Shown in pieces: positions 7,406 through 17,743 of a stretch of 64,000 bases of DNA. The notes beneath the pieces are model-generated. The model saw nothing but the letters and a program-made list of their open reading frames with translations, did not search any database and had not been told where the DNA came from. The stretch's first letter is position 1; every line of letters starts with the position of its first letter. Origin of the DNA: MED-G78 sp964275345 (GTDB lineage Bacteria > Pseudomonadota > Gammaproteobacteria > Magnimaribacterales > D2472); contig CAXYBK010000003.1 of the NCBI GenBank assembly GCA_964275345.1, positions 496,001-560,000 of the forward strand. The letters run 5' to 3'. A program made the translations under genes and the position numbers.

Positions 7406-9823
7406 TTGAAAAAAATATTTTTACTCATCTTATCTTTTAGTTTTATAAATGTAGCTACAGCATTTGATGAATTTGTAATCAATGATATAAGAATAGTTGG
7501 ACTTCAAAGAGTTTCTACTGGAAGTATTTTTAATGTAATACCGGTAAGTGTTGGCGACAGAGTTGATAAAAGAAAAGTTGGAGATATTACAAGAGCCTTA
7601 TTTGCTACCGAGCAGTTTGATGATATTCAAATTGGAAAAGAGTTAAGTACGCTTATAATTACAGTTCAAGAAAGACCCTCAATATCTGCTATTGATATTT
7701 CCGGAAACAAAGCTCTTAAAACAGAACAGCTATTAGAAAGCCTCAATGGAGTTGAAATAGCTGAAGGTAAAGTATACAAAAGATCCACTTTAGACAAAAT
7801 GAAAGCTGAATTAGTTAGATCATATGCTTCTCAAGGTAGATATGGTGCTAGCGTAGAAGTTGACGAAATTATTAAGCCAAGAAATAGAGTTCAAGTTAGC
7901 ATTGTTGTTGATGAAGGCGAAAGTGCAACTATTGAAAGTATTAATATTTTAGGTAATAAGTTATTTACTGACGATGAACTTTTAAGAAGTTTTGAATTAG
8001 GAGAGGGTAGCATACTGTCATTTCTAACAAATGATAATCAGTACTCTAGGGAAAAATTACAAGGAGACATAGAGAATCTTGAATCATATTATTTAGATAG
8101 AGGCTATTTAAAGTTCTCATTAGAGTCAACTCAAGTTAGCTTAACTCGCGACAGAAAAGGAATTCATATTACTTTTGGTTTGATAGAAGGGGATCAATAC
8201 ACTGTTAGCGATGTAAGTGTTATTGGAAATATTCCAATCAAAGCAGAGGCCTATGAAACTGTTATCCAAACTCAAAAGGATAAAGTTTATTCTCAAGCAG
8301 CTATTACCGCGATTGAAGAATTTTTTACTACAGTCCTTGGTAATGAGGGTTATGCTTTTGCAGAAGTGCAAGGGACTCCTGAAATTAATGAAGATACTCA
8401 GGAAGTTGATCTAGTTTTTGCAGTAAATGCTGGGAAGAGAACTTATACACGAAAAATAATATTTGCAGGAAATCAAATCACTCAAGATGAAGTTTTAAGA
8501 AGAGAAATGAGACAATTTGAGGGCGCACCGACTTCAGATGAAAGAATTCAAAATTCAAAAGTAAGATTAGAAAGACTTGGTTATTTTAAAGATGTAACCG
8601 TAGAAACTATTCCAGTTCCAGGAACGGATGACCAGGTAGATGCTGTCTATCAAGTTGAGGAAGAAACTACTGGCCAGATTGGTGGCAATGTTGGATATAG
8701 TGACTTTGGAATAATGCTTGGATTCAATTTAAACGAAAGAAATTTTCTAGGAAGTGGAAATACTGTTGGAATTTCAATAAATAAGAGTGTTTATCAAGAA
8801 TCATATAATCTCACTTTCTTTGATCCCTATTTTACTATGGACGGTGTTAGCAGAGGTTATAACGCCTACTTTAGAGAAACTGACTACGGTGAATTTAATG
8901 TAGCAAATTATTTAACTAATTCAGCTGGGCTTGGCTTACAGTTTGGTTACCCTATATCAGATACTCAAAGAGTAGGTTTGAATATAACCTATGATAAAAC
9001 TGATATTGACTCAGGAACTCTTGCCAGCAAGAGAAATTTCTGATTTCTTATCAGTTCAGAAGGTAATATTTTTGAAACATTAAGTGTTCAAGCAGTATGG
9101 TCAAGGATTACGCTTAATCGTGGAATGTTTCCAACAGAAGGCTCCTCAACGGACTTAATGCTCATGGCTGCCTTGCCATTTAGTGATATTCAATATGCTA
9201 GATTTAATTTAAGACAGAAATATTATAAGCCTTTGGGATTTTATGATCTTGTTTTTGGTTTTAATGGAGAGTTTGGCTATATGGATGTATACGGAGATAC
9301 AAATAGTGCGCCATTCTTCCAAAATTTTTATGCAGGAGGCCCAAGATCACTTCGAGGTTTTGAATCTAATACACTTGGACCAAGAAGTACTCAGGCGCCT
9401 TGTTATGAATATGATGCAGTAAATGATCTTTGTCCTGCTTTAAGAGATTTAGATTTTGACGGAGAGCCAGATGCACCAGCTTACAATCCTTATATGTTTA
9501 GTAATAGAGATCAACCAATTGGAGGAAATGTTAAAGTTGAGGGTAGCTTTCAATTAATATTTAAACTTCCAATGATTGAGGATCAAAGATCAATGAGATC
9601 TGCATTTTTCTTTGATTTTGGTAATGTCTTTTCAACAAATTGTAAAGATTATCAGATTAACTGCTATGAACCTGATCTGGAAGAGTTAAGGTACTCTTAT
9701 GGAGTTGGAGTTACATGGATAACTGGCTTTGGGCCTATGAGTTTTGCAATTGCTAAACCATCTAATGCAGGGCCATTGGAAAGAACTGAACAATTCCAGT
9801 TTACAATTGGAAATGTCTTTTAA
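7406..9823 (+). CDS. bamA: Outer membrane protein assembly factor BamA, reading frame broken near 9029-9054
   Basis: BamA inserts beta-barrel proteins into the outer membrane. TTG start with SD AAGGAAAG, a signal peptide (MKKIFLLILSFSFINVATA), five POTRA domains (residues ~20-420), and a barrel that includes the conserved FYAGGPRSLRGFESNTLGP of the L6 loop. The frame meets TGA at 9041-9043 and resumes in the same frame. Within 9030-9053 the +1 frame instead reads REISDFLS, which is what the family has just before the SEGN…F segment, so two compensating one-base shifts fit better than a nonsense mutation. Full length would be about 805 aa, normal for BamA. Sequence error is likely, since the gene is essential. 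Confidence 0.93.
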
Positions 9824-9831
9824 GTGATAAT

Positions 9832-9860
9832 TTCATGCTTTTTGCATAAATTAGTATAAA
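9832..9860 (+). promoter_or_regulatory. Probable promoter for skp and the lpx genes
   Basis: TATAAA at 9855-9860 with a weak -35 (TTCATG, 9832-9837) at 17-bp spacing, in the 63-bp gap between bamA and skp. A strong SD (AAGGGG, 9876-9881) precedes the gene. Confidence 0.45.
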
Positions 9861-9886
9861 ATACGACAACTTACTAAGGGGTAATT

Positions 9887-10411
9887 ATGAAAAATTTAAA
9901 CAAACTATTTTTAGCTGCATTCTTATTAATATCTGTGCCATCATTTGCTAGTGATGGGATGGCAGTTATAGATATGAGAGTTGCTGTTTTATCTACACAA
10001 CAGGCGCAGGATACTTTTAAAGCTCTAGAAGAAGATGCTGATTATGCTGCAAAAGTAGAGCAAGCACAAACACTTCAAGCTGATAGACAAGCTTTAGCAG
10101 AAACACTTCAAAAAGATGGAGAAACAATGTCTCAAGAAGAGGTTGCAAGTGCTCAAAAATCTATTCAAGATAAATCTCAAGAGCTTGAGTTTATTGTTGG
10201 CCAGATTCAAGCCAAGCAAAATGAAACAGCAGAAAAGATTTTTAGAGATATGAATCCTTCATTACAAAAGATTCTTCAAGAGCTTCTTGCTGCTAAGCAA
10301 TTAAAAGTATTATTAGCAAGAGATACTGCTATTTTTGCAGATCCTGCTTTAGATATAACACAATCTGTAACAGATATGCTTGATGTTGCAGCTTCTGGGG
10401 CTAATGAATAA
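9887..10411 (+). CDS. skp: Periplasmic chaperone Skp (OmpH family)
   Basis: Holds unfolded outer membrane proteins in the periplasm and hands them to the BAM complex. The N-terminal signal peptide (MKNLNKLFLAAFLLISVPSFA) is clear, cleaved before SDGMAVIDM. The rest is helical and Gln/Glu/Lys/Ala-rich, with the family's VIDMRVAVLSTQQAQ start and a long coiled-coil pair (residues ~50-135). 174 aa versus 161 in E. coli. The low-complexity sequence means the assignment leans on the bamA-skp-lpxD order. Confidence 0.9.
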   Translation: MKNLNKLFLAAFLLISVPSFASDGMAVIDMRVAVLSTQQAQDTFKALEEDADYAAKVEQAQTLQADRQALAETLQKDGETMSQEEVASAQKSIQDKSQELEFIVGQIQAKQNETAEKIFRDMNPSLQKILQELLAAKQLKVLLARDTAIFADPALDITQSVTDMLDVAASGANE

Positions 10412-10419
10412 ACTCACTT

Positions 10420-11412
10420 GTGAGCCAGAAAAAAATATCTTTTACTCTTAAAGAACTTTCAAAAATTATTGATGCTTCAATTACTGGTGATGAGAATATC
10501 GTCATCAGTAATATTGCTACCATTCAGGAAGCAAATGCTAAATCAATAACCTTTCTATCAAATAAAAAATATTTAAAGTTTCTAGATACTACTCAGGCAG
10601 CCGCTGTCATAATCAACTCAAATCTTGAGACCAATTCATCTTTAAATCTTTTAAAATGTTCTGATCCTTATTTAGCCTATGCTAAGATTTCATCACTGTT
10701 TGTTAATAAAGAGAATAAATTGGAAACACCATCTATACATAAAAGTGCCAGCATATGTTCGTCTGCAGATGTATCTAAGTTATCTACCATTTCTGCAAAT
10801 GTTACTATTGAAGAAAACGTTATTATCGAAGAGGGTGTTTATATAGGGCCTAACTCTTTTATAGGACCCAACTGCTACCTAAAAAAAGGCTGTAATATAA
10901 GTGCAAATTGTTCACTGGTTCAAGATGTTACTTTAGGTGAGTCTTCAAGTGTTCATTTTGGCTCAGTTCTTGGAAGTGATGGTTTTGGCTACGCTCCTTC
11001 AAAGAGCGGATATCAAAAAATAGAACAATTAGGCGGTCTAATTATTGGTGATAATGTAGAAATTGGATCAAGCTGCACTATTGATAGAGGCGCTTTAGGA
11101 GATACTCAGATCCATGATGGTGTGAAATTAGATAATCAAGTTCACATTGCTCACAATGTTTCTTTGGGAGAAAATTCTGCTATTGCAGCATGCTGCGCTA
11201 TAGCCGGATCAACATCAATAGGAAAAAATCTCCAAATGGGTGGACTTTCAGGAATATTGGGACATTTATCTATTTGTGATGATGTCTTGATAGGTGCTCA
11301 TACTCTAGTCACCAAGAATATCGATAATCCTGGAAATTATGTAGGTATAATGCCGACACAGGAACAAAAAGATTGGGCTAAGTCATCAATTTTTATTAAA
11401 AAAAGAGGATAG
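10420..11412 (+). CDS. lpxD: UDP-3-O-acylglucosamine N-acyltransferase
   Basis: Third step of lipid A synthesis, transferring a 3-hydroxyacyl chain from ACP to the 2-amino group. The N-terminal uridine-binding domain (residues ~1-100) is followed by a left-handed beta-helix of hexapeptide repeats. LDNQVHIAHNVSLGEN holds the catalytic His and GSDGFGYAP is a conserved loop. It starts at GTG (SD is weak), 8 bp after skp. 330 aa, near the E. coli length (341). Confidence 0.95.
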   Translation: MSQKKISFTLKELSKIIDASITGDENIVISNIATIQEANAKSITFLSNKKYLKFLDTTQAAAVIINSNLETNSSLNLLKCSDPYLAYAKISSLFVNKENKLETPSIHKSASICSSADVSKLSTISANVTIEENVIIEEGVYIGPNSFIGPNCYLKKGCNISANCSLVQDVTLGESSSVHFGSVLGSDGFGYAPSKSGYQKIEQLGGLIIGDNVEIGSSCTIDRGALGDTQIHDGVKLDNQVHIAHNVSLGENSAIAACCAIAGSTSIGKNLQMGGLSGILGHLSICDDVLIGAHTLVTKNIDNPGNYVGIMPTQEQKDWAKSSIFIKKRG

Positions 11413-11416
11413 TTAT

Positions 11417-11857
11417 ATGTCAGGTATACATGATGATATTTTTAAATATCTTCCTCACAGAGAACCTTTTTTATTTGTAGATGAGGTGATGGACATTAAT
11501 AAGGGAAGCGATATTCATGCAATCAAAAGACTTACTGGTGAAGAGGATTACTTTCGAGGACATTTCCCAAATAACCCTGTCATGCCTGGAGTAATTATTA
11601 TTGAAGCTTTGGCTCAAGCATCTGGAATTTTAGGCTTTCAAACTATGGATAAAACTCCTGAAGAGGGTTCTATTTATGTTTTTGCAGGAGTGGATAAGGT
11701 TAGATTCAGAAGAAGAGTTGGACCAGGTGATGACATACATTTGTATAGTAAGATTCTTAATGAAAAAAGAGGTATCTGGAAATTTGAATGTAGGGCCGAA
11801 GTAGATAATGAAATAGTGTGTTCAGCTACCATTCTATGTGCAGATAGGGCTAAATAA
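11417..11857 (+). CDS. fabZ: 3-hydroxyacyl-ACP dehydratase FabZ
   Basis: Hot-dog-fold dehydratase of fatty acid elongation. The active-site His lies in GHFPNNPVMPGV and the Glu in IIIEALAQASG; the N-terminal LPHREPFLFVDEV is the usual opening. 146 aa is normal. It starts at ATG 4 bp after lpxD. Location between lpxD and lpxA is universal in gammaproteobacteria and couples fatty acid supply with lipid A. Confidence 0.97.
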   Translation: MSGIHDDIFKYLPHREPFLFVDEVMDINKGSDIHAIKRLTGEEDYFRGHFPNNPVMPGVIIIEALAQASGILGFQTMDKTPEEGSIYVFAGVDKVRFRRRVGPGDDIHLYSKILNEKRGIWKFECRAEVDNEIVCSATILCADRAK

Positions 11858-12634
11858 ATGGCAATTCATCCAACATCAATTATTCATGACTCTGCAATAA
11901 TTCATGAGTCAGTAGAAATAGGACCCTTTTGTTTTATCGGTGAGGATGTAGTTATTGGTGAAGGAAGCTCACTTTTAAGCCATGTAGTTATTAAAGGTCC
12001 AACAACAATAGGTTTAAATAATAAATTTTATCAATTTTCTGTGATTGGTGAAGGTACTCCTGATAAAAAATATAAAGATGAAAAGACAACTTTATCTATA
12101 GGAAACAATAATATCTTCCGAGAAGGGGTAACAATTCATAGAGGAACAATCCAAGACAAATCGACAACAACCATTGGCAACGATAATTTACTAATGGCAT
12201 ATTCGCATGTCGCTCATGATTCTATTTTGGGTAATAGTAATGTTTTTGCTAACCATGCAGGTATTGCTGGTCATGTTAGAGTTGGTAGCTTTGTAACTAT
12301 AGGAGCTTTAACAACAATTCATCAGTTCTGTAGGATAGGCGACTATTCATTTGTTGGCATGAACACATCTATTACTATGGATATTCCTGCATATATTAAG
12401 GTTGCTGCTGATCCTGCAAGAGTAATTGGACTTAATACAGTTGGGATGTCTCGAAATAATTTTTCTGATGACTCAATTACAATAATCAAAAAAGCTTATA
12501 AGTTAATTTATAGAAAAGGTTATAAGCTCGAAGATGCATTAAAGAGAATAGATAGATTAGAAAAACCAGCTAGACCAGAGCTTCAAGCATTTATTGACTC
12601 TATTGAATCTTCAGAACGAGGCCTCTTAAGGTAA
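11858..12634 (+). CDS. lpxA: UDP-N-acetylglucosamine O-acyltransferase
   Basis: First acylation of lipid A synthesis. The N-terminal two thirds are hexapeptide repeats of a beta-helix (HPTSIIHDSAIIHESVEIGPF…). MAYSHVAHDS holds the catalytic His, with EGVTIHRGT and FANHAGIAGHV as conserved substrate loops, then a C-terminal helical domain. 258 aa (E. coli 262). It abuts fabZ directly and lpxB follows without a gap. Confidence 0.97.
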   Translation: MAIHPTSIIHDSAIIHESVEIGPFCFIGEDVVIGEGSSLLSHVVIKGPTTIGLNNKFYQFSVIGEGTPDKKYKDEKTTLSIGNNNIFREGVTIHRGTIQDKSTTTIGNDNLLMAYSHVAHDSILGNSNVFANHAGIAGHVRVGSFVTIGALTTIHQFCRIGDYSFVGMNTSITMDIPAYIKVAADPARVIGLNTVGMSRNNFSDDSITIIKKAYKLIYRKGYKLEDALKRIDRLEKPARPELQAFIDSIESSERGLLR

Positions 12635-13756
12635 GTGTCTAATAAACAAGATATTAAAATAGGTATTGTTATTGGAGAACATTCAGGTGACATACTTGGT
12701 TCAAAAATTATTGAATCTCTTAAAAAAGAATTTAATGTTCATCTTGTAGGTGTTGGCGGACCGTTAACTGAGAAGCATGGCTTAAAATCAATTTTTAATT
12801 TTAAAGATCTTCATATAATGGGTCTTATTGAGCCACTGCTTAATATTAGAAAACTTTTAAATCATAGAAAATCAATTATAAAAACTTTTGAAAAAGAGAA
12901 AATTGATTTTTTTATCGGAGTTGATTCGCCTGATTTCAATATCCCAATCCATAAAGCTTTAAAAAAAGACTCTTCTGTAAAAACTATACAACTTGTAAGC
13001 CCTTCTGTTTGGGGATGGAGACAAGGAAGATTAAAAAATATAAAAAAATATATTGATCTAACTTTATGTCTTTTTAAATTTGAACATGATTTTTATCTTG
13101 ACCATAAAATTTCTAGTTTCCTTTTAGGACACCCATTATCTCAAATAGAGACCTCAGATAATGAACAGGTCTATAAAAAGTATAGTTTTGATGTTAATAA
13201 AAATTATCTAGCTATTCTTCCAGGAAGCAGAGCCTCTGAAATTTCAAATATGATGCCGGCATATATTAGTTTTATGGAAATAGCTCATACTAATAATACA
13301 AATTTTCATTTTTTAATTCCAGCTGCAGATAGTTTAATAAAAGAAAAAATTGAAAGTTATATTCAAAATAAAAATTTGCCGATAACCATATCAATAGGCT
13401 CAGCTAGAGACTTTTTAAGCATATCTAAATACTCTATTGTAACTTCAGGTACAGCAACACTTGAGGCAGCTGTTTTGCAAGCTGCACCTATAATTTGTTA
13501 TAAAACTAATAACTTTAATTATTTTATAATTTCAAGAATGCTCAAAACAAAATTAATAGGATTGCCTAACTTACTTTTATCTAAAAAAGTATTTCCAGAA
13601 TTACTTCAGTCTGAATGTACGGCTGAGAATATATATAAATCCTTGCAATCATTAATTCATTCCAATGATATTCATGATGAACTTATTAAGGTTAAAAATC
13701 ATCTTGAAGGTCAAGGTTTTGATGCTGCAGCAAAAGCAATAAGTAAGACAACTTAG
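12635..13756 (+). CDS. lpxB: Lipid-A-disaccharide synthase
   Basis: Glycosyltransferase that condenses UDP-2,3-diacylglucosamine with lipid X on the cytoplasmic face of the inner membrane. Motifs visible: GEHSGDILGSKII at the N-terminus, GVDSPDFNIP, SPSVWGWRQGR, and LPGSRASEI in the nucleotide-sugar domain, then TSGTATLEAAVL. GTG start with AAGG upstream, one base after lpxA. 373 aa (E. coli 382). Unusually Lys/Asn/Ile-rich, in line with the low GC. Confidence 0.96.
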   Translation: MSNKQDIKIGIVIGEHSGDILGSKIIESLKKEFNVHLVGVGGPLTEKHGLKSIFNFKDLHIMGLIEPLLNIRKLLNHRKSIIKTFEKEKIDFFIGVDSPDFNIPIHKALKKDSSVKTIQLVSPSVWGWRQGRLKNIKKYIDLTLCLFKFEHDFYLDHKISSFLLGHPLSQIETSDNEQVYKKYSFDVNKNYLAILPGSRASEISNMMPAYISFMEIAHTNNTNFHFLIPAADSLIKEKIESYIQNKNLPITISIGSARDFLSISKYSIVTSGTATLEAAVLQAAPIICYKTNNFNYFIISRMLKTKLIGLPNLLLSKKVFPELLQSECTAENIYKSLQSLIHSNDIHDELIKVKNHLEGQGFDAAAKAISKTT

Positions 13757-13757
13757 C

Positions 13758-14300
13758 ATGTTGGTTGCCGGCGTCGATGAGGTAGGAAGAGGTTGTCTAG
13801 CTGGACCAGTTATGGCTGCAGCAGTAATCTTAAAGGAACCAATTAAAGGCCTATGTGATTCTAAAAAATTATCTCCCAAAAAAAGAGAAATAATTGCTGA
13901 AGAAATAAAGCAAAAATCTTACTATGCATTCGGGATTGCAACTTCTGATGAAATTGATGAAATTAATATACTTCAGGCATCTTTACTTGCAATGAAGAGG
14001 GCTATTATTCAACTGCCTGTAAAACCTTATAAAATTTTAGTAGATGGGTTGCATAAACCAGACATTAATTATGATATGGAGGCTATAATTAAAGGAGACT
14101 CATTTATTGATGAGATAAGTGCTGCCTCTATAATAGCCAAGGTTGAAAGAGATAAATATATGATAAAAATTGATGCAAAATATCCTGGTTATGGCTTAAA
14201 AGTTCACAAAGGTTATGGAACTAAACTGCATTTCCAAAAGATAAAGGATTTAGGCGCCTCAGATATTCACAGAATGACATTCAAAGGAGTCATGTCTTGA
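13758..14300 (+). CDS. rnhB: Ribonuclease HII
   Basis: Removes ribonucleotides from DNA and RNA primers. Opening motif VAGVDEVGRGCLAGPV contains the first two acidic metal ligands. LVDGLHKP gives the third Asp and ISAASIIAKVERD is the family's C-terminal signature; HKGYGTKLHF follows. 180 aa is short but complete (E. coli 198). It overlaps dnaE by 4 bp; lpxB-rnhB-dnaE is the ancestral order. Confidence 0.96.
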   Translation: MLVAGVDEVGRGCLAGPVMAAAVILKEPIKGLCDSKKLSPKKREIIAEEIKQKSYYAFGIATSDEIDEINILQASLLAMKRAIIQLPVKPYKILVDGLHKPDINYDMEAIIKGDSFIDEISAASIIAKVERDKYMIKIDAKYPGYGLKVHKGYGTKLHFQKIKDLGASDIHRMTFKGVMS

Positions 14301-17300
14301 TTGAATCTTTCTCACATCTTAGGATTGCTTCTGAATATAGTATTTCACATGGCTTAATAACAATTGATCAAATTGTTGATCAGGCTGCAAAAAACAATAT
14401 GCCTTCTGTAGCATTAACAGATCATCTTAATATGTTTGGATTGGTTAAATTTTTTTTAAAAGCAGAAAAAAAAGGCATTAAACCCATTTCAGGCTCATCA
14501 ATTCGTGTTTTGTTTGAAGGTGATGATTTTGCACATGAACTATTGTGTCTTGCAAAAAATAATAATGGTCATAAAAATTTGATGAAAGCTCTGTCACAAT
14601 CACATAACAATACTAATTTTCCATCTCCAATACTAACTTTTGAAGAATTATGTTCTTTTAAAAAAGATATTAAAGTTATATCTGGCGGAAACTCCAGCCA
14701 TATCTTTGATCTAATAAGAAGAGGCAAAATAGAGGATGCAAATTCTAAAATAAAGCTTTTTCAAAGTATTTTTGATGAAGATTTTGTGATCGAGGTCCAA
14801 AAAACAAATAGAGCAGATGAATTAGATTATATTGCAAATATTTTACCTTTAGCTACTGCAAATGGCATACCTGTCATAGCAACAAATGATGTTATTTTTT
14901 CAAATAAAGAAGATTACGATATTCATGAAACAAAAGTTTGTATAAACACAGGAAAAACTTTAAATGATCCAAATAGAGAAAAAAAGTTTTCTGATGAACA
15001 GTTTTTTAAATCACAGCAGCAAATGTTTGATCTTTTTAAAGATAGTGAAGAATTCTTATCAAATACTGCTGAAATTGCAAAGCAATGTAATGTTTCATTT
15101 GAATCAAAAGGATATTTTTTACCTGAATATCCAGTTCCTAAAGATCATGATTTTAATAGTTATTTGAAAGATCTTTCTTTTAAAAATTTAGATGAAATAA
15201 CCAAAAATTTTGCTGATACAAAAAAGAATCTTTATAAAGAAAGACTTGATTATGAACTTACTCAAATTAGTTCAATGGGCTTTTCAAGCTATTTTTTAAT
15301 CGTTTATGATTTTATTGAGTGGTCAAAAAACAATGAAGTTCCAGTAGGACCTGGAAGAGGTTCCGGTGCAGGATCTTTAGTTGCATATGCTCTTGGAATT
15401 ACTGCATTAGATCCAATTGAGCATGGCCTGCTTTTCGAACGTTTTTTAAATCCAGAAAGAATTTCGATGCCGGATTTTGATATAGATTTTTGTACAGAAA
15501 AAAGAGATTCAGTGATTGAGTATGTTAGTTCAAAATATGGTTCTGAGGCTGTATCCCAAATAGTTACATTTGGAACTATGGCTGCTAGAGCCGTAGTTAA
15601 AGATGTTACAAGAGCTTTAGGAAAACCCTATGGGCTAGGTGAAAGAATATCAAAAATGATACCCTTTGTTCCAGGAATGACTCTTGATAGAGCTATTAAA
15701 GAACAGCCTATATTCAAGCAAACCATAAAAAATGATCCTGAAGTTTCAGAAGTATTAGATCTAGCTTTCAAACTTGAAGGCATTGCAAGAAACGTAGGAA
15801 AACATGCTGGTGGAATTGTAATTGCACCAGGCGCTTTATCTGATTTTTGCCCAACTTATCTTGATAGACAGTCTTCTGCTCTGATGACTCAATATGATAA
15901 AGATGATGTAGAAAAAATAGGTTTAGTAAAATTTGATTTTCTGGGCTTAAGAACCTTGACAGTTATTGATTGGGCTACTAAATCAATCAATAATTTTTTA
16001 AAGCAACAGTCTAAGCAGCCTATAGATTTGAATGCAATCAAGTTAGATGATCCTAAGGTTTTTGAACTCTTGTCGTCAGGAAAAACTATGGCAGTTTTTC
16101 AATTAGAGTCATCTGGAATGAGTAAATTAATTAAAAGATTAAAACCTACTAAATTCGAAGAAATTACCGCCTTACTCGCTTTGTATAGACCTGGACCCTT
16201 AGATTCAGGTATGGATGATCAATTTGTTGATAGAAAACATGGAAAAGTCCCAGTTACATACCCTCATGAACTACTTGAACCTGTTTTATCAGAAACTTAT
16301 GGAGTTATTCTTTACCAAGAACAGGTCATGCAGGCTGCACAAGTTTTGGCAGGATTTACATTGGGTCAAGCTGATATCTTAAGAAGAGCAATGGGAAAAA
16401 AAGACGTTGCTGAAATGGAAAAGCAAAGGGAAATATTCGTAGAGGGGTGTGATAAAAAAGATATTAAAAAAGTAACAGCTGAAAGAATATTTGATCTGAT
16501 TGAAAAATTTGCTGGTTATGGATTCAATAAATCTCATTCTGCAGCATACGCACTTCTTTCATATCAAACAGCTTATCTTAAAACTTATTTTCCTGAACAT
16601 TTTATGGCTGCTGTCTTATCAACTGAACTGGGAAACACTGACAAGATTTATGCACTTACTGAAGAATGTAAAAAATTAGGAATTTCAGTTTTGAAACCAA
16701 ATATTTTAACCGGACAGAAAAAATTTGTTGTTAATAAAAACAACGAAATTGAATATGGCCTTGGAGGAATTAAAGGCGTTGCTGATTCTTTCATTACGCA
16801 TGTAAGTAAAGTAAGAAATACTCATCAATTTATAGATTTATGGGACTTTACAAGAAATATAGATATTAAACTAGGTGGAAAAAAATCTTTAGAAGCCTTA
16901 TCTTTTGCTGGTGCTTTTGATTCAATTGCACCTTCAAGAAGTATTGCAATTGCTTGTATTGGTGACATGCTTCAAGATGGCGGAAAGGCTATTACAGCTT
17001 CTGCTAATTCAGGAGATTTATTTGCAACAATTGATACTAATTTCAATCCTTATGAAAAATATACAAATATAGAAGAATTAAACTTAGTTGATAAATTAAA
17101 TCTAGAAAAGAAATCTCTTGGATATTATTTATCTGGGCACCCAGTTAAAGCTATTAAAGCTAATATAGCCCCCTTAAGATCTCACGAAATAAGTTCTTTA
17201 AGAATGGATACAAAAAAAGCTCGCTTAGTCGGCCTGATCAACTCTGTAAGACAAATTAAAGACAATAGAAATAAACCGCTTACTTTTATCAATTTTGACG

Positions 17301-17740
17301 ATGGCACAGGCGCAATGGATGGAATTATTACTAATGATGTTTTAGAGAATTGCCAATCTATTTTAAAAGAAAGTTCAATTTTAGTTTTAAAAGGTGCAAT
17401 TGAAATTGATGATTATAGATCTAAAGAATTTGGTGAGACTATGTTTAGAATGAGACTTAAAGAAGTTAACATGGTTGAAGATGAATTATCCTCACGAATT
17501 AATTCAATTATTATTAAACCTGAAAATAATTCAGAAGAATCTTTAGAGAAATTAACAAGTAATCTTTCAAAAGTTCCGAATGAAATATGGGGTAGTGGAA
17601 ATTGCTCTATAAAGTTAAAAGTATTTAATGCTGAATCGGAAGCTATAATAGAATTAGGAGAAGAGTATCTCTTGAAACCTTCGCAAGAAAATTTAAATTT
17701 ACTAAGAGGGATATTTGGAAGCGATTCTATTAAAATATAG
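14297..17740 (+). CDS. dnaE: DNA polymerase III alpha subunit
   Basis: Catalytic subunit of the replicative polymerase. Order: N-terminal PHP domain (SEYSISHGLITIDQIV, ALTDHLNMFGLVKF), palm with catalytic aspartates in PDFDIDF (residues ~391-397) and GPGRGSGAGSLVAYALGIT just before it, finger region (FNKSHSAAYALLSYQTAYLK), beta-clamp segment, and a C-terminal OB fold. 1147 aa versus 1160 in E. coli. Start is TTG 14297, overlapping rnhB by 4 bp. The PHP active site looks eroded, as in other gammaproteobacteria. Confidence 0.97.
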   Translation: MIESFSHLRIASEYSISHGLITIDQIVDQAAKNNMPSVALTDHLNMFGLVKFFLKAEKKGIKPISGSSIRVLFEGDDFAHELLCLAKNNNGHKNLMKALSQSHNNTNFPSPILTFEELCSFKKDIKVISGGNSSHIFDLIRRGKIEDANSKIKLFQSIFDEDFVIEVQKTNRADELDYIANILPLATANGIPVIATNDVIFSNKEDYDIHETKVCINTGKTLNDPNREKKFSDEQFFKSQQQMFDLFKDSEEFLSNTAEIAKQCNVSFESKGYFLPEYPVPKDHDFNSYLKDLSFKNLDEITKNFADTKKNLYKERLDYELTQISSMGFSSYFLIVYDFIEWSKNNEVPVGPGRGSGAGSLVAYALGITALDPIEHGLLFERFLNPERISMPDFDIDFCTEKRDSVIEYVSSKYGSEAVSQIVTFGTMAARAVVKDVTRALGKPYGLGERISKMIPFVPGMTLDRAIKEQPIFKQTIKNDPEVSEVLDLAFKLEGIARNVGKHAGGIVIAPGALSDFCPTYLDRQSSALMTQYDKDDVEKIGLVKFDFLGLRTLTVIDWATKSINNFLKQQSKQPIDLNAIKLDDPKVFELLSSGKTMAVFQLESSGMSKLIKRLKPTKFEEITALLALYRPGPLDSGMDDQFVDRKHGKVPVTYPHELLEPVLSETYGVILYQEQVMQAAQVLAGFTLGQADILRRAMGKKDVAEMEKQREIFVEGCDKKDIKKVTAERIFDLIEKFAGYGFNKSHSAAYALLSYQTAYLKTYFPEHFMAAVLSTELGNTDKIYALTEECKKLGISVLKPNILTGQKKFVVNKNNEIEYGLGGIKGVADSFITHVSKVRNTHQFIDLWDFTRNIDIKLGGKKSLEALSFAGAFDSIAPSRSIAIACIGDMLQDGGKAITASANSGDLFATIDTNFNPYEKYTNIEELNLVDKLNLEKKSLGYYLSGHPVKAIKANIAPLRSHEISSLRMDTKKARLVGLINSVRQIKDNRNKPLTFINFDDGTGAMDGIITNDVLENCQSILKESSILVLKGAIEIDDYRSKEFGETMFRMRLKEVNMVEDELSSRINSIIIKPENNSEESLEKLTSNLSKVPNEIWGSGNCSIKLKVFNAESEAIIELGEEYLLKPSQENLNLLRGIFGSDSIKI

Positions 17741-17743
17741 TCT

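Noticed and set aside
9125..9823. Separate short outer-membrane barrel gene
   Set aside because: It is in the same frame as the upstream part and carries only the second half of the BamA barrel; the ATG at 9125 is internal.
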